This document shows positions 1 through 7,436 of a stretch of 21,254 nt of DNA, one piece after another. How positions within the stretch are numbered: the stretch's first letter is position 1; every line of letters starts with the position of its first letter. Below the pieces are notes generated by a model. That model worked only from the letters and a program-made list of their open reading frames with translations. It was not told the DNA's origin and ran no database searches. The DNA comes from an uncultured bacterium. Its GTDB lineage: Bacteria; Cyanobacteriota; Vampirovibrionia; Gastranaerophilales; Gastranaerophilaceae. The translations under genes were made by a program, and so were the position numbers. The stretch is from positions 1-21,254 of the forward strand of contig CACXAK010000003.1 of the NCBI GenBank assembly GCA_902765655.1, in the 5' to 3' direction.

Positions 1-1
1 T

Positions 2-157
2 TTAAAAACACAGGAAATCGGATTGTTAATTTGCTTATGGGAAAACAAGTTTGCAGATAAAACTGTAGATTTTGCAACTTGTGTTGATAAAACCGGTAAA
101 CGATACAATACCAAACTTGATAATATCAGAGGATTTGAAGATGATTTTGAAAAATAA
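2..157 (+). CDS. C-terminal end of an unknown protein (cut by window edge)
   Basis: An open frame enters from the left edge and ends at TAA 155-157. The visible 51 residues contain motifs such as CVDKTGKRYN and end in an acidic tail, GFEDDFEK. It reads as natural protein rather than noise, and the next gene's ATG lies inside its last codons with a Shine-Dalgarno sequence, as in coupled genes. I do not recognise the family and its start is outside the window. It probably belongs to the same accessory unit as the following small gene. Confidence 0.5.
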   Translation, partial: LKTQEIGLLICLWENKFADKTVDFATCVDKTGKRYNTKLDNIRGFEDDFEK

Positions 158-374
158 ATTAACTAAGGAAACATTGGACATTCCGTATTCTGAATTCAGG
201 AAAAAGTTTGCAAAAGAAATTCGGGATGCGTTTGAAAGTTACCGCAAAACACAATTAAATAAATATTCTTGGAACTTCAAAGATGACAATTCTTTGGAGT
301 TTAATTTTTATTTTGAACTTCAATGGAATTTCAATCATTTTGTAAATTCTAATTGGTATATTGAAAGAATGTAG
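141..374 (+). CDS. Small hypothetical protein, 77 aa
   Basis: I chose the ATG at 141 because AGAGGA stands about 7 bases before it and the start overlaps the preceding gene's end by 17 bases, a translational-coupling arrangement. A longer reading from a TTG at 72 would run through the upstream gene without a ribosome site. The protein begins MILKNKLTKE, has a basic helical middle (residues 18-42) and an aromatic-rich end with many Asn, Phe and Trp (residues 43-77). No family is recognised. Its stop codon abuts the stop codon of the oppositely oriented XRE regulator with no gap. Confidence 0.5.
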   Translation: MILKNKLTKETLDIPYSEFRKKFAKEIRDAFESYRKTQLNKYSWNFKDDNSLEFNFYFELQWNFNHFVNSNWYIERM

Positions 375-719
375 TTATTTAATTCCGGATAATGAAAACT
401 CTTCACCAAGTTTTTTATTTACTTCACTAATTAATTTTTCAAGAGGAATATCAAGACCTTCAGCAATTTTCCACATTGTAGGAATATCAAGACCTTCAGC
501 AATTTTCCACATTGTAGTAAATTTTAAATCATTTGCACCAAGTTCTACTTCTCTCCATGTAGTTTTTGAAAGTGCAATTTCAGCAGAGATTTTATACGCA
601 GTTTTCCCCTGTGCCTTTCTGTGTTGTTCAACTACTTGTCCAAAAGCTTTAATTAGTTGTTTTGCTTTATCTTTCGAAATCTCTTGCATAAATATAATTT
701 TAATGATAAATTTATGCAT
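375..719 (-). CDS. XRE-family HTH regulator with internal 12-residue duplication
   Basis: A 114-residue protein resembling Cro/CI-type DNA-binding domains: helix 1 around residues 20-36, the helix-turn-helix around 40-60 (AYKISAEIAL then SKTTWREVELG), and the IAEGLDIPLEKL helix pair typical of the end of XRE domains. It is likely a repressor of a neighbouring unit. Start is uncertain: ATG at 719 gives the longest form, but the domain begins after a second ATG at 689 (residue 11, MQEISKDKAK); neither has a clear ribosome site. Oddity: the segment TMWKIAEGLDIP occurs twice in a row (residues 69-80 and 81-92) through an exact DNA duplication, adding an extra copy of the fourth helix. Activity of this form is uncertain. 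Confidence 0.8.
   Translation of the reverse strand: MHKFIIKIIFMQEISKDKAKQLIKAFGQVVEQHRKAQGKTAYKISAEIALSKTTWREVELGANDLKFTTMWKIAEGLDIPTMWKIAEGLDIPLEKLISEVNKKLGEEFSLSGIK
444..515. repeat. Exact 36-bp tandem duplication
   Basis: Copies at 444-479 and 480-515 are identical with no spacer; similarity ends two bases into a would-be third copy. The unit is a multiple of three and lies inside the XRE regulator, adding 12 residues without breaking the frame. Perfect identity suggests a recent slippage or recombination event. Confidence 0.95.
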
Positions 720-742
720 ATAGACAGCCGTAGCGGTCTATA
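719..742. promoter_or_regulatory. Candidate operator dyad beside the XRE gene
   Basis: TATAGAC (719-725) and GTCTATA (736-742) form a perfect 7-bp inverted repeat separated by 10 bp, at the start of the XRE regulator and between it and the divergent DUF4236 gene. XRE regulators commonly bind such dyads to control themselves and the divergent gene. Binding is inferred from position and symmetry only. Confidence 0.35.
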
Positions 743-818
743 AAGAAGAATAATATTTATTGTTTATGTAGTATAATTTTTACAGAAAAATAAATATTTT
801 ATTTATGAGGTTTTTTAA

Positions 819-2816
819 ATGGGGTTTCGTTTTAGAAAATCAATAAATCTAGGTGGTTTTAGAGTTAATTTAAGTAAAACTGGTATTGGATATAGTTTTG
901 GAGTTCCCGGCTTACGTTTTACTCAAATGGCTAACGGTAGAACAAGAAGAACATTCTCTATTCCCGGAACAGGTTTGTCTTATGTTGATGAATCTAAAGG
1001 GGATGGTTCATACTCAGGGGATAAGCAATATAATTATGATGAGCATAATCAACTTGAATATTCTTCAAGTGTTGAAACTTCTGAAGATACATTTAATGAA
1101 TTTGTGCAATTGATGAACAAACTTCGAAATCGTGATAGAATATTTCAATTTATGCTAATTTTAACAACTGTAATAGCGCTATTTAGTCATCCTATATTAT
1201 TTTTATTTCCTATATGCCTTTTATGTATTAGATTATTTTGTCAGAATTTATTTACAGTAGATAATCGTTATGAATTTTTGTCCTGTGCTGATGAGTGGTA
1301 TGCAATTTTAAATATAATGTTATATATCATATCTTTGAATAAAAAAGTTTCATTAATTGAAAATCAGTATTCTACTACAAATTATAAGTATAATTCTGGT
1401 GCAAACTATTTAATAGATAGTAAAAATGCTACTATAAGACCTCAATTTCTAAAATATATTAAACTAGAATATGCACCATATACTATACGCATGAAAAATA
1501 AGATTTTCTATTTCCTTCCTAATTTAATTTTGGCAGATGATGGGCATAAATATTCTTGGATAGATTATAAAGATTTGGATTGTTCAGTTGATACCGCCAG
1601 GTTTATAGAAGAAAATGTACCAAGTGATGCGACAGTTGTTGATCATACATGGAAATATACCAATAAAGAAGGTGGCCCTGATAGAAGATTTAATGATAAT
1701 TATCAAATAACAATATGCCAATATTGTGAGGTGCGTTGTTTTAATAATAAAGGTTTCGATATTACATTACAGTTGTCGAATATTAATACTCTTATGAATT
1801 TAACTGGTTTGAGTAATATATTAAAAGGTTCGGAATATTTTGAAAATAAAGATAAATTAGTAATAGTTAATAAAATAATACAATCAATAATTGAAGGTAC
1901 CTGCTGCCCGATATGTGGAGAGGATAATTTAGACAATAACAAAATTTGTTCTAAATGCGGATACCAAGTATACGATTATTATACACATAGACAAAATACA
2001 ACTGAAGGTAATAGCTGGGGTAAGGTTCTCATATACGTCATTGTCACGATATTCGCGTATATATTCATACATAATGTTTCAGGAACACCAAATACGAACA
2101 TTCCAGAACAACTGTCTTCGAATATGGGTATAAACACTACACAAACAGCAGAACGATTTATTAGTAAGAAAGTTCCGGCAAAATTTCTTGCAGACAAACA
2201 AATTCCTAATAGTGAATTTGTATATACGCTTAGGTGGGATTTGTTTAATCTATACAAATTTCAACAATCTACACCTACAATAAGAGTCCGAGATTTTGAA
2301 AATATCGAGGGGATGTACACAATGTCTGATTTGATTGTTGGTTTTGTGGATAAGAATCAACAATATAAAATAGCAGAAAATTATTGTATTAAATATAATG
2401 GTAGTTCACGAGAATATCCTATGCTGGAAAAGGTTGCTTGTAATAATCCTAAATCTATTACTGAATTACCATATGAAAAATGTGATTGGTTTACGCAGAA
2501 AGATAATGAAGGTACATATTATGATTCTTATGACATTAAATCTTTATGGCAGGAGTTTAAAATTAAAGGTATCAGTAAAATAGAAAATGAAATAATAGCC
2601 GAAGAAAATACATATAAATCAGAACATTATAATATTAAAGATGAGAACGAATCAATAGAAGAAGTGGAAAGCAACAGTGATAGAAACTATTATGATAGCA
2701 TATGTGATGATTGTAAAAACCATCCGGAAAAAATAGAACAGAATATTAAAGATGGTGGAGATAAAGAATGGTGGAAACGCATGTGCTCTGATTTTTGTAA
2801 GGAATATCAAAACTGA
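819..2816 (+). CDS. DUF4236 membrane protein with zinc ribbon
   Basis: 665 residues. Residues 1-57 match the DUF4236 pattern (MGFRFRKSINLGG, NLSKTGIGYSFG, RRTFSIPGTGLSYV), a small beta domain of unknown function. A hydrophobic stretch at about 108-140 probably forms a membrane hairpin. Residues about 230-330 resemble the region often following DUF4236 (VPSDATVVDHTWKY, GGPDRRFNDN). A zinc ribbon follows with cysteines 363, 366, 377 and 380, then one more membrane helix at about 400-420 and a 245-residue tail ending in a Cys-containing acidic segment. GAGG stands 8 bases before the ATG. It is followed 38 bp later by the PDZ protein on the same strand, so the two are probably co-transcribed. Function unknown; it may be cargo of the adjacent Mu-like element. 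Confidence 0.8.
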   Translation: MGFRFRKSINLGGFRVNLSKTGIGYSFGVPGLRFTQMANGRTRRTFSIPGTGLSYVDESKGDGSYSGDKQYNYDEHNQLEYSSSVETSEDTFNEFVQLMNKLRNRDRIFQFMLILTTVIALFSHPILFLFPICLLCIRLFCQNLFTVDNRYEFLSCADEWYAILNIMLYIISLNKKVSLIENQYSTTNYKYNSGANYLIDSKNATIRPQFLKYIKLEYAPYTIRMKNKIFYFLPNLILADDGHKYSWIDYKDLDCSVDTARFIEENVPSDATVVDHTWKYTNKEGGPDRRFNDNYQITICQYCEVRCFNNKGFDITLQLSNINTLMNLTGLSNILKGSEYFENKDKLVIVNKIIQSIIEGTCCPICGEDNLDNNKICSKCGYQVYDYYTHRQNTTEGNSWGKVLIYVIVTIFAYIFIHNVSGTPNTNIPEQLSSNMGINTTQTAERFISKKVPAKFLADKQIPNSEFVYTLRWDLFNLYKFQQSTPTIRVRDFENIEGMYTMSDLIVGFVDKNQQYKIAENYCIKYNGSSREYPMLEKVACNNPKSITELPYEKCDWFTQKDNEGTYYDSYDIKSLWQEFKIKGISKIENEIIAEENTYKSEHYNIKDENESIEEVESNSDRNYYDSICDDCKNHPEKIEQNIKDGGDKEWWKRMCSDFCKEYQN

Positions 2817-2854
2817 ATCTGTGCAAAATATTTTTTGGAATAAGGAGTAAATTT

Positions 2855-3937
2855 ATGATTAAACAAATTGTTTTACAAATAGGTAGAAAAATAGTGGATT
2901 TCCTTGCCTGGTTTGAAATAGGAATTATAGCCATAGCTGCGATTGCTCTTATATTTTTTATATGGGCTAGTGAGATGGAAATGGAACAAAAAGTCACAAT
3001 GTCTGTTATTGTATTATTTGTTGGCTTGATTTTATTTTTACTCTCAATAATGTTTAAATATTTTACATATTTGCTAATTGATATTCGAGATAATACTGCT
3101 AAACTTGCGGAAGTTAAAGATGGAGAATTCAACAAAAATATAATACAAATTTTTATGAGTTTTATAGCAATTATAATTGCTGCAATTGTTGCAGGATTGT
3201 TTTTCTGTGGAATTAATTATGTTAATAAAACATTATTAGATAAAGAAGGTAATTTTACTTTATTAGAATTAAATAATAAAATTAAGCAAGTTGGTAAATA
3301 TAATGATTTTGCTACAATTAAAACCTATGGATTTTCTTATGATCCAGAAAACACTAACTCTTTAAAGATTGTTAATGTTCTACCAAAAAGCAGTGCAGAA
3401 AAAGAAGGATTGAAAATAGGTGATGTTATAGTCAAAGTTAATAATTATGATATTTCAAATAATTATGATGAAAAAAAATTAAGAAAAATTTTTAAAAGAA
3501 ATAAAAAAATTAAAATAGCATATTCAAGAAATAATAATATATATTCTGCCGAATTAACAAAATCAGATATTCAGGTTCCCAATCTCCCAGATGGGCTCAC
3601 TATGAAAATTTATATTAATTCATTAGATATTAAAAATAATTATTCAAGTGGTGTATTTAAATTCCAAGACGGAGATAATTCATATCAAAAAGAACTCATT
3701 GTATGTGATTGTAATCCAGAACACAAAACTATTATGTCAATATGGAACGCAAGTTATTCGAATGGAAATATGGTAAATGAATATAATGCCTTAAAAAATA
3801 AAACAGTTAATGAAGAAATGGTTATTCCTCATACTCATGGGGAAGTGAAATGGATGAGTACATGTTATTACCACAATAATAATTACTCTGATGAACAGAA
3901 AAAGCGTATTATAGAAAATCTGAGACAAATGAAATAA
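2855..3937 (+). CDS. Three-helix membrane protein with PDZ domain
   Basis: 360 residues. Predicted membrane helices at about 20-37, 49-70 and 97-120 are followed by a soluble part. Residues about 150-235 form a PDZ-like domain (IVNVLPKSSAEKEGLKIGDVI is the usual carboxylate-loop and helix region), suggesting recognition of protein C-termini. The last 120 residues are unrecognised but contain scattered Cys and His (CDCNPEH near 287, HTHGE, CYYH). No protease catalytic domain is visible, so this is not a DegP/RseP-type enzyme. AAGGAG lies 7 bases before the ATG. It follows the DUF4236 gene closely and converges on the transposition operon, with only 12 bp between stop codons. Function unknown; a membrane partner of the DUF4236 protein is a reasonable guess. 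Confidence 0.75.
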   Translation: MIKQIVLQIGRKIVDFLAWFEIGIIAIAAIALIFFIWASEMEMEQKVTMSVIVLFVGLILFLLSIMFKYFTYLLIDIRDNTAKLAEVKDGEFNKNIIQIFMSFIAIIIAAIVAGLFFCGINYVNKTLLDKEGNFTLLELNNKIKQVGKYNDFATIKTYGFSYDPENTNSLKIVNVLPKSSAEKEGLKIGDVIVKVNNYDISNNYDEKKLRKIFKRNKKIKIAYSRNNNIYSAELTKSDIQVPNLPDGLTMKIYINSLDIKNNYSSGVFKFQDGDNSYQKELIVCDCNPEHKTIMSIWNASYSNGNMVNEYNALKNKTVNEEMVIPHTHGEVKWMSTCYYHNNNYSDEQKKRIIENLRQMK

Positions 3938-3949
3938 ATAGTTTTTAAA

Positions 3950-4354
3950 CTAATTTTCAATTCCAAATAACTCTTCCTCTATTTGCTTAAAATGCTCAGG
4001 GAAAAGAGTTTTTTGTTTTTGATTTTGTTTTGGCTCAGTTATTTGTTGTTTTACCTGTGGCAGATTTTTAAGGATATTCATCAAAGAATACATTTCTGCT
4101 TGTGGGGTCTGCTGGTTATTATCAATATCATTTGAAATTTTATCCATAATTTTTTGTGCAAAGTTTAACAATTCACGATTAAAGAGTTCTTGTTCTCTGC
4201 CTTTTTCAAACCTCTTTTTATCCCAATCATATTCCTTTTTCCAATAGAACAAAGTTCTACGCGAAAGATTAAGTTTTGTGCCAATCACATCAAGTGGTTG
4301 CTTTTCATAAACATACATATGCTCTGCTTGTTTTAATTTGTCTAATTTAGTCAT
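3950..4354 (-). CDS. HTH protein resembling DUF1804/terminase small subunit
   Basis: 134 residues; last gene of the transposition operon. Residues 5-48 form a helix-turn-helix with the pattern of phage small-terminase and DUF1804 proteins (YVYEKQPLDVIGTKLNLSRR, then LFYWKKEYDWDKKR). The remainder is helical and Gln/Asn-rich, ending in an acidic FKQIEEELFG. In Mu-like phages a protein of this kind recognises DNA for packaging; here no packaging or head gene is visible, so a regulatory or end-binding role in transposition is equally possible. AAGGAG lies 5 bases before the ATG. The gap to the upstream gene is 9 bp. Confidence 0.65.
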   Translation of the reverse strand: MTKLDKLKQAEHMYVYEKQPLDVIGTKLNLSRRTLFYWKKEYDWDKKRFEKGREQELFNRELLNFAQKIMDKISNDIDNNQQTPQAEMYSLMNILKNLPQVKQQITEPKQNQKQKTLFPEHFKQIEEELFGIEN

Positions 4355-4363
4355 ATTGTCTCC

Positions 4364-4873
4364 TTATTTACACATTGAATTTCTAACACCAAAATACGGG
4401 TTATTTTTGATATAACCCTCCATAAATGCATATTTTAAAATACTGCCAAGCAACGTCACTCCGTTACTTGCTGTTTTGGGTTTAAATTTTTTCTTCATAA
4501 AAACTACAAAATCTAAAATCTTTTCATAAGTAATCTCATCAGCATATAAACCCTCAAAAAACGGTATAATATTATATTTTAACTGCGAGCGGTAGCCTTT
4601 TAAGGTATCTTTTGTAAGTCTGCGATTATTCAAATATATGATTGCCATATTCTTAAACAAAATCTGCTCCTCGTTTTTATAAATTGGCTTTTCAAAAATA
4701 TCAAAAGTTTTAAGCTGTTTCGGCTCTTTATGTTTATATATTCCATGTTCAAATACCAATTTACCCTCGTTCAAAAGCTGTTCAAGTTCCGTTTTGACAT
4801 CGCATTCGGCAATCATTTCAATTTCGTCTTGGGTGAATTCCTTTAAATGTCGTGCCAATTTTTCTATGTTCAT
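4364..4873 (-). CDS. Winged-helix plus recombinase core-binding-domain protein, no catalytic domain
   Basis: 169 residues. Residues 1-48 look like a winged helix (FTQDEIEMIAECDVKTELEQ, then LLNEGKLVFEHGIYKHK). Residues about 70-165 look like the SAM-like core-binding domain of tyrosine recombinases (ILFKNMAIIYLNNRRLTKDT, IIPFFEG, KTASNGVTLLGSILKYAFME, NNPYFGVR). The protein stops exactly where a recombinase catalytic domain (R-K-HxxR-H-Y) would begin; no such sequence follows in any frame, since the next gene starts 9 bp later with its own ribosome site. It overlaps the ATPase stop by 4 bp (ATGA), so it is a deliberate operon member. Inferred role: accessory DNA-binding factor for element ends or regulation. 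A decayed integrase is the alternative. Confidence 0.65.
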   Translation of the reverse strand: MNIEKLARHLKEFTQDEIEMIAECDVKTELEQLLNEGKLVFEHGIYKHKEPKQLKTFDIFEKPIYKNEEQILFKNMAIIYLNNRRLTKDTLKGYRSQLKYNIIPFFEGLYADEITYEKILDFVVFMKKKFKPKTASNGVTLLGSILKYAFMEGYIKNNPYFGVRNSMCK

Positions 4874-5550
4874 AAAATTTGCTCCATAATTTCTTTCGTA
4901 ATTTCGGTTAAATTATTGTCTTTTGCAAATATTTCCATTTGATTTATTAACTGAATAATTTGTCTGAATCTGTTGTATTTCGAATGGATATATTCAATAG
5001 AATCAGGGGTAAATGGAACTTCTGACAACTGATTAATAATTTGGTTTAAATCATTTACTCCAAAGGTTTCAAATTTTAAAATTTCAGAAAACCTGTCATA
5101 CAAATGTTTGTATCTTTCAAGTTTTCTGTGTGCCAAACCCATTCCGATAAAAATAATAGGGCAGCCGGTTTCGTCGTGAATATCTCGCAGAGTTTCAATA
5201 GATTTGTAGTTATTTATCAGATAATCAATTTCATCAATAAAAATTATCTGGGGATTTTGTTTCAGTTTTTTAACCACAATATTAAAATTATCCGAAGTCA
5301 AAAATCTTGGTATTTCATCAAGCTCCTTAACCATTTCTTCAAGCAGCCATCTGCCTGTCATAAGGTTTGAGGCTCTTAAATAAATTCCATCATACTTGCA
5401 AGCAAGCCATAATGCAGTTTGTGATTTACCTAATCCGGGCTCACTATAAACCAATCCCATCTTTGGAATATTCTTAGGTTTGTTTATCAGGTTTTCAACA
5501 AGCCCGATAAAATTTTTGACGTTTTGAGTTTTAACAAAAATCTTATTCAT
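4870..5550 (-). CDS. AAA+ ATPase of Mu/Tn7-like transposition (MuB/TnsC-like)
   Basis: 226 residues. Walker A at about 36-43 (SEPGLGKS, with Ser in the usual first Gly position), Walker B at 103-107 (IFIDE), a sensor-1-like strand at 132-138 (IIFIGMG) and a possible arginine finger in YDRF near 153. Proteins of this family form ATP-dependent filaments on DNA, choose the target site and stimulate the DDE transposase. It lacks the N-terminal HTH domain of Mu B, which fits its short length; a winged helix is present instead in the next gene. The start overlaps the transposase stop by 8 bp and the end overlaps the next gene by 4 bp, so this is a tight operon. Confidence 0.85.
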   Translation of the reverse strand: MNKIFVKTQNVKNFIGLVENLINKPKNIPKMGLVYSEPGLGKSQTALWLACKYDGIYLRASNLMTGRWLLEEMVKELDEIPRFLTSDNFNIVVKKLKQNPQIIFIDEIDYLINNYKSIETLRDIHDETGCPIIFIGMGLAHRKLERYKHLYDRFSEILKFETFGVNDLNQIINQLSEVPFTPDSIEYIHSKYNRFRQIIQLINQMEIFAKDNNLTEITKEIMEQIL

Positions 5551-7237
5551 ATAATAGTCTGTACTCCTTTGTATTTTTAAATTCTGTTATCCAAGAATTA
5601 TTTGGATCATTTACGATTAAATACTCATATTTTTCTGAATTATTTTTAAACAGCTTTTGAACTCTTTTTGAATCCGTTTTGAACGGCATTTGAATTTCAA
5701 CAGATTCTATCTGCGTTTCAAGTAACTTAATATCTTCCGTTTTTAGATATTTTTTAACCGATTCAACAGTTTTCTTTTTTAACTGTCGCTGACGTACAAT
5801 TTTCTGTTTATAATCCTCATAATCTTTGACATCACCTAAAAGTTTTGCCATTGGATGAGTTTCAGTTACACGTTCTGCAGTACATAAATATTCACTTTTG
5901 GGGGTGTAAACTTTAATACTCGTAAGATCGAAAAGGTTATATTTTATTAGAACTTTACTCTTGAAACCGTACAATCTTTCATCAAAATAATCACAGTTTA
6001 AGAATCTAATTCCGTTTCTTTGGATGGTTTTTACTTCAGTTGCGAGCATCAAATCATCAAGAGTATTAATATCAATATTCTGTCGTTTTCGTTCTTCTAA
6101 AACTTCAGCAATCGTTTTATCCGGGGCATTAGGACATAGTTGCGAATTCTTAAAACTCAACCACATATCAATCATTTTTATTGTTTCTTCAATGGTTGGA
6201 ATGTAATCGGCGTGCCAAGTTTTATGCAGTTTTTCATTCCGCATCATATAGGCAGGTTTGTTTTGAATGCTGTTTCCGATATAACTTGGAAGTAATTTTT
6301 CAAAACCTTCCTGAAATTCTTTAAAAAATCTTTCTATTACTTTGGCTCTAGCATTATATGGTCTGGCAAAAACTGTTTCTATACCCAGTTTTGAATACAA
6401 TCCCTGAAAACCTAATTCAGTAAATCCTTTATCATCAGTAAAATACTTCGCCCGAAACGCTCTGCCGTTATCCTGATAAACAACTTTTGGTATCATATCA
6501 AGATTAATTATTGCGTTACGGAGTGCACTTGCGATACACTGCGTATTTTCTTCAAGCATAATTTCATAACCAACTAACGCAGTTGATTTCCAATCCAAAA
6601 ATCCGACTAATGTTGCTCTGCAGGGTTTTCCTGTAAATGGATTTATTACTTGAAAGGCCAATTTATGTCCGTCTGCAACAAGAATATCTCCGACTTCAAG
6701 TAAGCTCGCATCACGTTTTATATATGGTTCTACTTTATCCGATAATGCTTTTTCTCCGTCACGAGCTAAAATCCATTTATCGTAATTGTTATCCTTAAAC
6801 CATTTTGCATATCTTCTAAATGTAATATCTGCCGGAATAAAATTCTGCCCTTGTTCTTTAAGTTTGTATTTAGTTAATGCTATGGCTTTACCGATAGACA
6901 GTCTATTCGGGTGTAAAAGCAAACCCATAAATATTTTTATTTCGTCATCATTAAGCACAGTTCGGTATTCCCGAACGGTTGAGTATTTATACTGCGGCAG
7001 AAGTTTCGTGTAATCTTCTGTTCCGTTTAACATAGCATACCAGCGGTGTAAACTTCCGCGGGATATTTTACCTAAAATCTCAAATAAGTTAGAGGTTGAA
7101 GTATTATGCAATTTCACAAAATCATAGTCAGCTTGAAGTTTGTTTTGAAATTTCTTCCTGAACTCAAGCCATTGATGAACTATATCAAGTCTTGCTAAAG
7201 CGATTTGTTTACATTTTTCGGGTGTGAAGTTTGTCAT
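5543..7237 (-). CDS. Mu-type DDE transposase (MuA/TnsB family, rve fold)
   Basis: 564 residues. Residues 1-170 are helical DNA-binding segments. The RNase H-like core shows catalytic Asp189 (ILVADGHK), a conserved strand GFLDWKSTALVGYE at 212-225, Asp256 (VVYQDNGRAF) and Glu302 (ARAKVIERFF), giving D-66-D-45-E spacing. The RPYNARAKVIERFF stretch is characteristic of MuA-like enzymes. Residues about 405-455 form the Mu-type C-terminal beta-barrel, and a basic helical tail (470-564) may contact the ATPase. It cuts element ends and joins them to target DNA. The ATG at 7237 is preceded by GAGG 9 bases away. First gene of a four-gene operon, read away from the TTGCAC arrays. All three catalytic residues are intact, so it may be active. 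Confidence 0.93.
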   Translation of the reverse strand: MTNFTPEKCKQIALARLDIVHQWLEFRKKFQNKLQADYDFVKLHNTSTSNLFEILGKISRGSLHRWYAMLNGTEDYTKLLPQYKYSTVREYRTVLNDDEIKIFMGLLLHPNRLSIGKAIALTKYKLKEQGQNFIPADITFRRYAKWFKDNNYDKWILARDGEKALSDKVEPYIKRDASLLEVGDILVADGHKLAFQVINPFTGKPCRATLVGFLDWKSTALVGYEIMLEENTQCIASALRNAIINLDMIPKVVYQDNGRAFRAKYFTDDKGFTELGFQGLYSKLGIETVFARPYNARAKVIERFFKEFQEGFEKLLPSYIGNSIQNKPAYMMRNEKLHKTWHADYIPTIEETIKMIDMWLSFKNSQLCPNAPDKTIAEVLEERKRQNIDINTLDDLMLATEVKTIQRNGIRFLNCDYFDERLYGFKSKVLIKYNLFDLTSIKVYTPKSEYLCTAERVTETHPMAKLLGDVKDYEDYKQKIVRQRQLKKKTVESVKKYLKTEDIKLLETQIESVEIQMPFKTDSKRVQKLFKNNSEKYEYLIVNDPNNSWITEFKNTKEYRLLYE

Positions 7238-7341
7238 AATGAATTACCTCACACACATTCATCACTCACCTTTCGGAATAAATCAAGTCCAAAATCTCAA
7301 TCTCAGAGATATTTCGACACATATCAAAATACAAGATAATT

Positions 7342-7377
7342 TATTTTTGCACTTTGTTGCACAAAATTGCACGGTGT
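7342..7377 (+). repeat. TTGCAC array, inner cluster, 10-bp period
   Basis: TTGCAC occurs at 7347-7352, 7357-7362 and 7367-7372, each exactly 10 bp after the last, so all copies face the same side of the helix. The cluster begins with TATTTTTGCACTTTGT, which reappears inverted (with one extra base) in the outer cluster. It lies about 105 bp upstream of the transposase start and is a plausible site for transposase, an element HTH protein or a repressor. Confidence 0.75.
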
Positions 7378-7403
7378 AAATATTCAAATTCCATGCTAAT
7401 AAG

Positions 7404-7424
7404 ACCCTGAAACAAGTTCAGGGT
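7404..7424. repeat. Perfect 8-bp hairpin between the TTGCAC clusters
   Basis: ACCCTGAA (7404-7411) pairs with TTCAGGGT (7417-7424) across a 5-base loop. The stem and its flanks resemble a dispersed intergenic hairpin I recall from several bacterial groups; that recollection is not checked. There is no T-run on either side, so a terminator is unlikely. Confidence 0.65.
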
Positions 7425-7436
7425 GACGAGCTTTCG

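Noticed and set aside
72..374. Longer reading of the second gene from a TTG at 72
   Set aside because: It has no ribosome site and overlaps the preceding gene's coding end; ATG at 141 has a good Shine-Dalgarno sequence.
444..515. Two identical 36-bp units resembling CRISPR repeats
   Set aside because: They are directly adjacent with no spacers, lie inside a protein-coding gene in frame, and no cas gene is present.
361..723. Plus-strand open frame opposite the XRE regulator
   Set aside because: The minus strand gives a recognisable HTH domain; the plus reading is its shadow and shares the duplicated segment.
2855..3937. PDZ protein as a DegP or site-2 protease
   Set aside because: No trypsin-like triad and no HExxH zinc motif in the sequence.
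1..3940. Left terminal repeat of the Mu-like element
   Set aside because: Isolated TTGCAC or GTGCAA matches exist (for example at 2821) but none form a phased cluster, so no left end can be claimed.
3939..3952. Short palindrome TAGTTT-TT-AAACTA as a terminator
   Set aside because: The stem is only 6 A/T-rich pairs with a 2-base loop, too weak to call.
4364..4873. Functional tyrosine integrase acting at tRNA-Ser
   Set aside because: The catalytic R, HxxR and Y residues are absent, and no duplicated tRNA 3' end was found; the intact recombination enzyme here is the DDE transposase.
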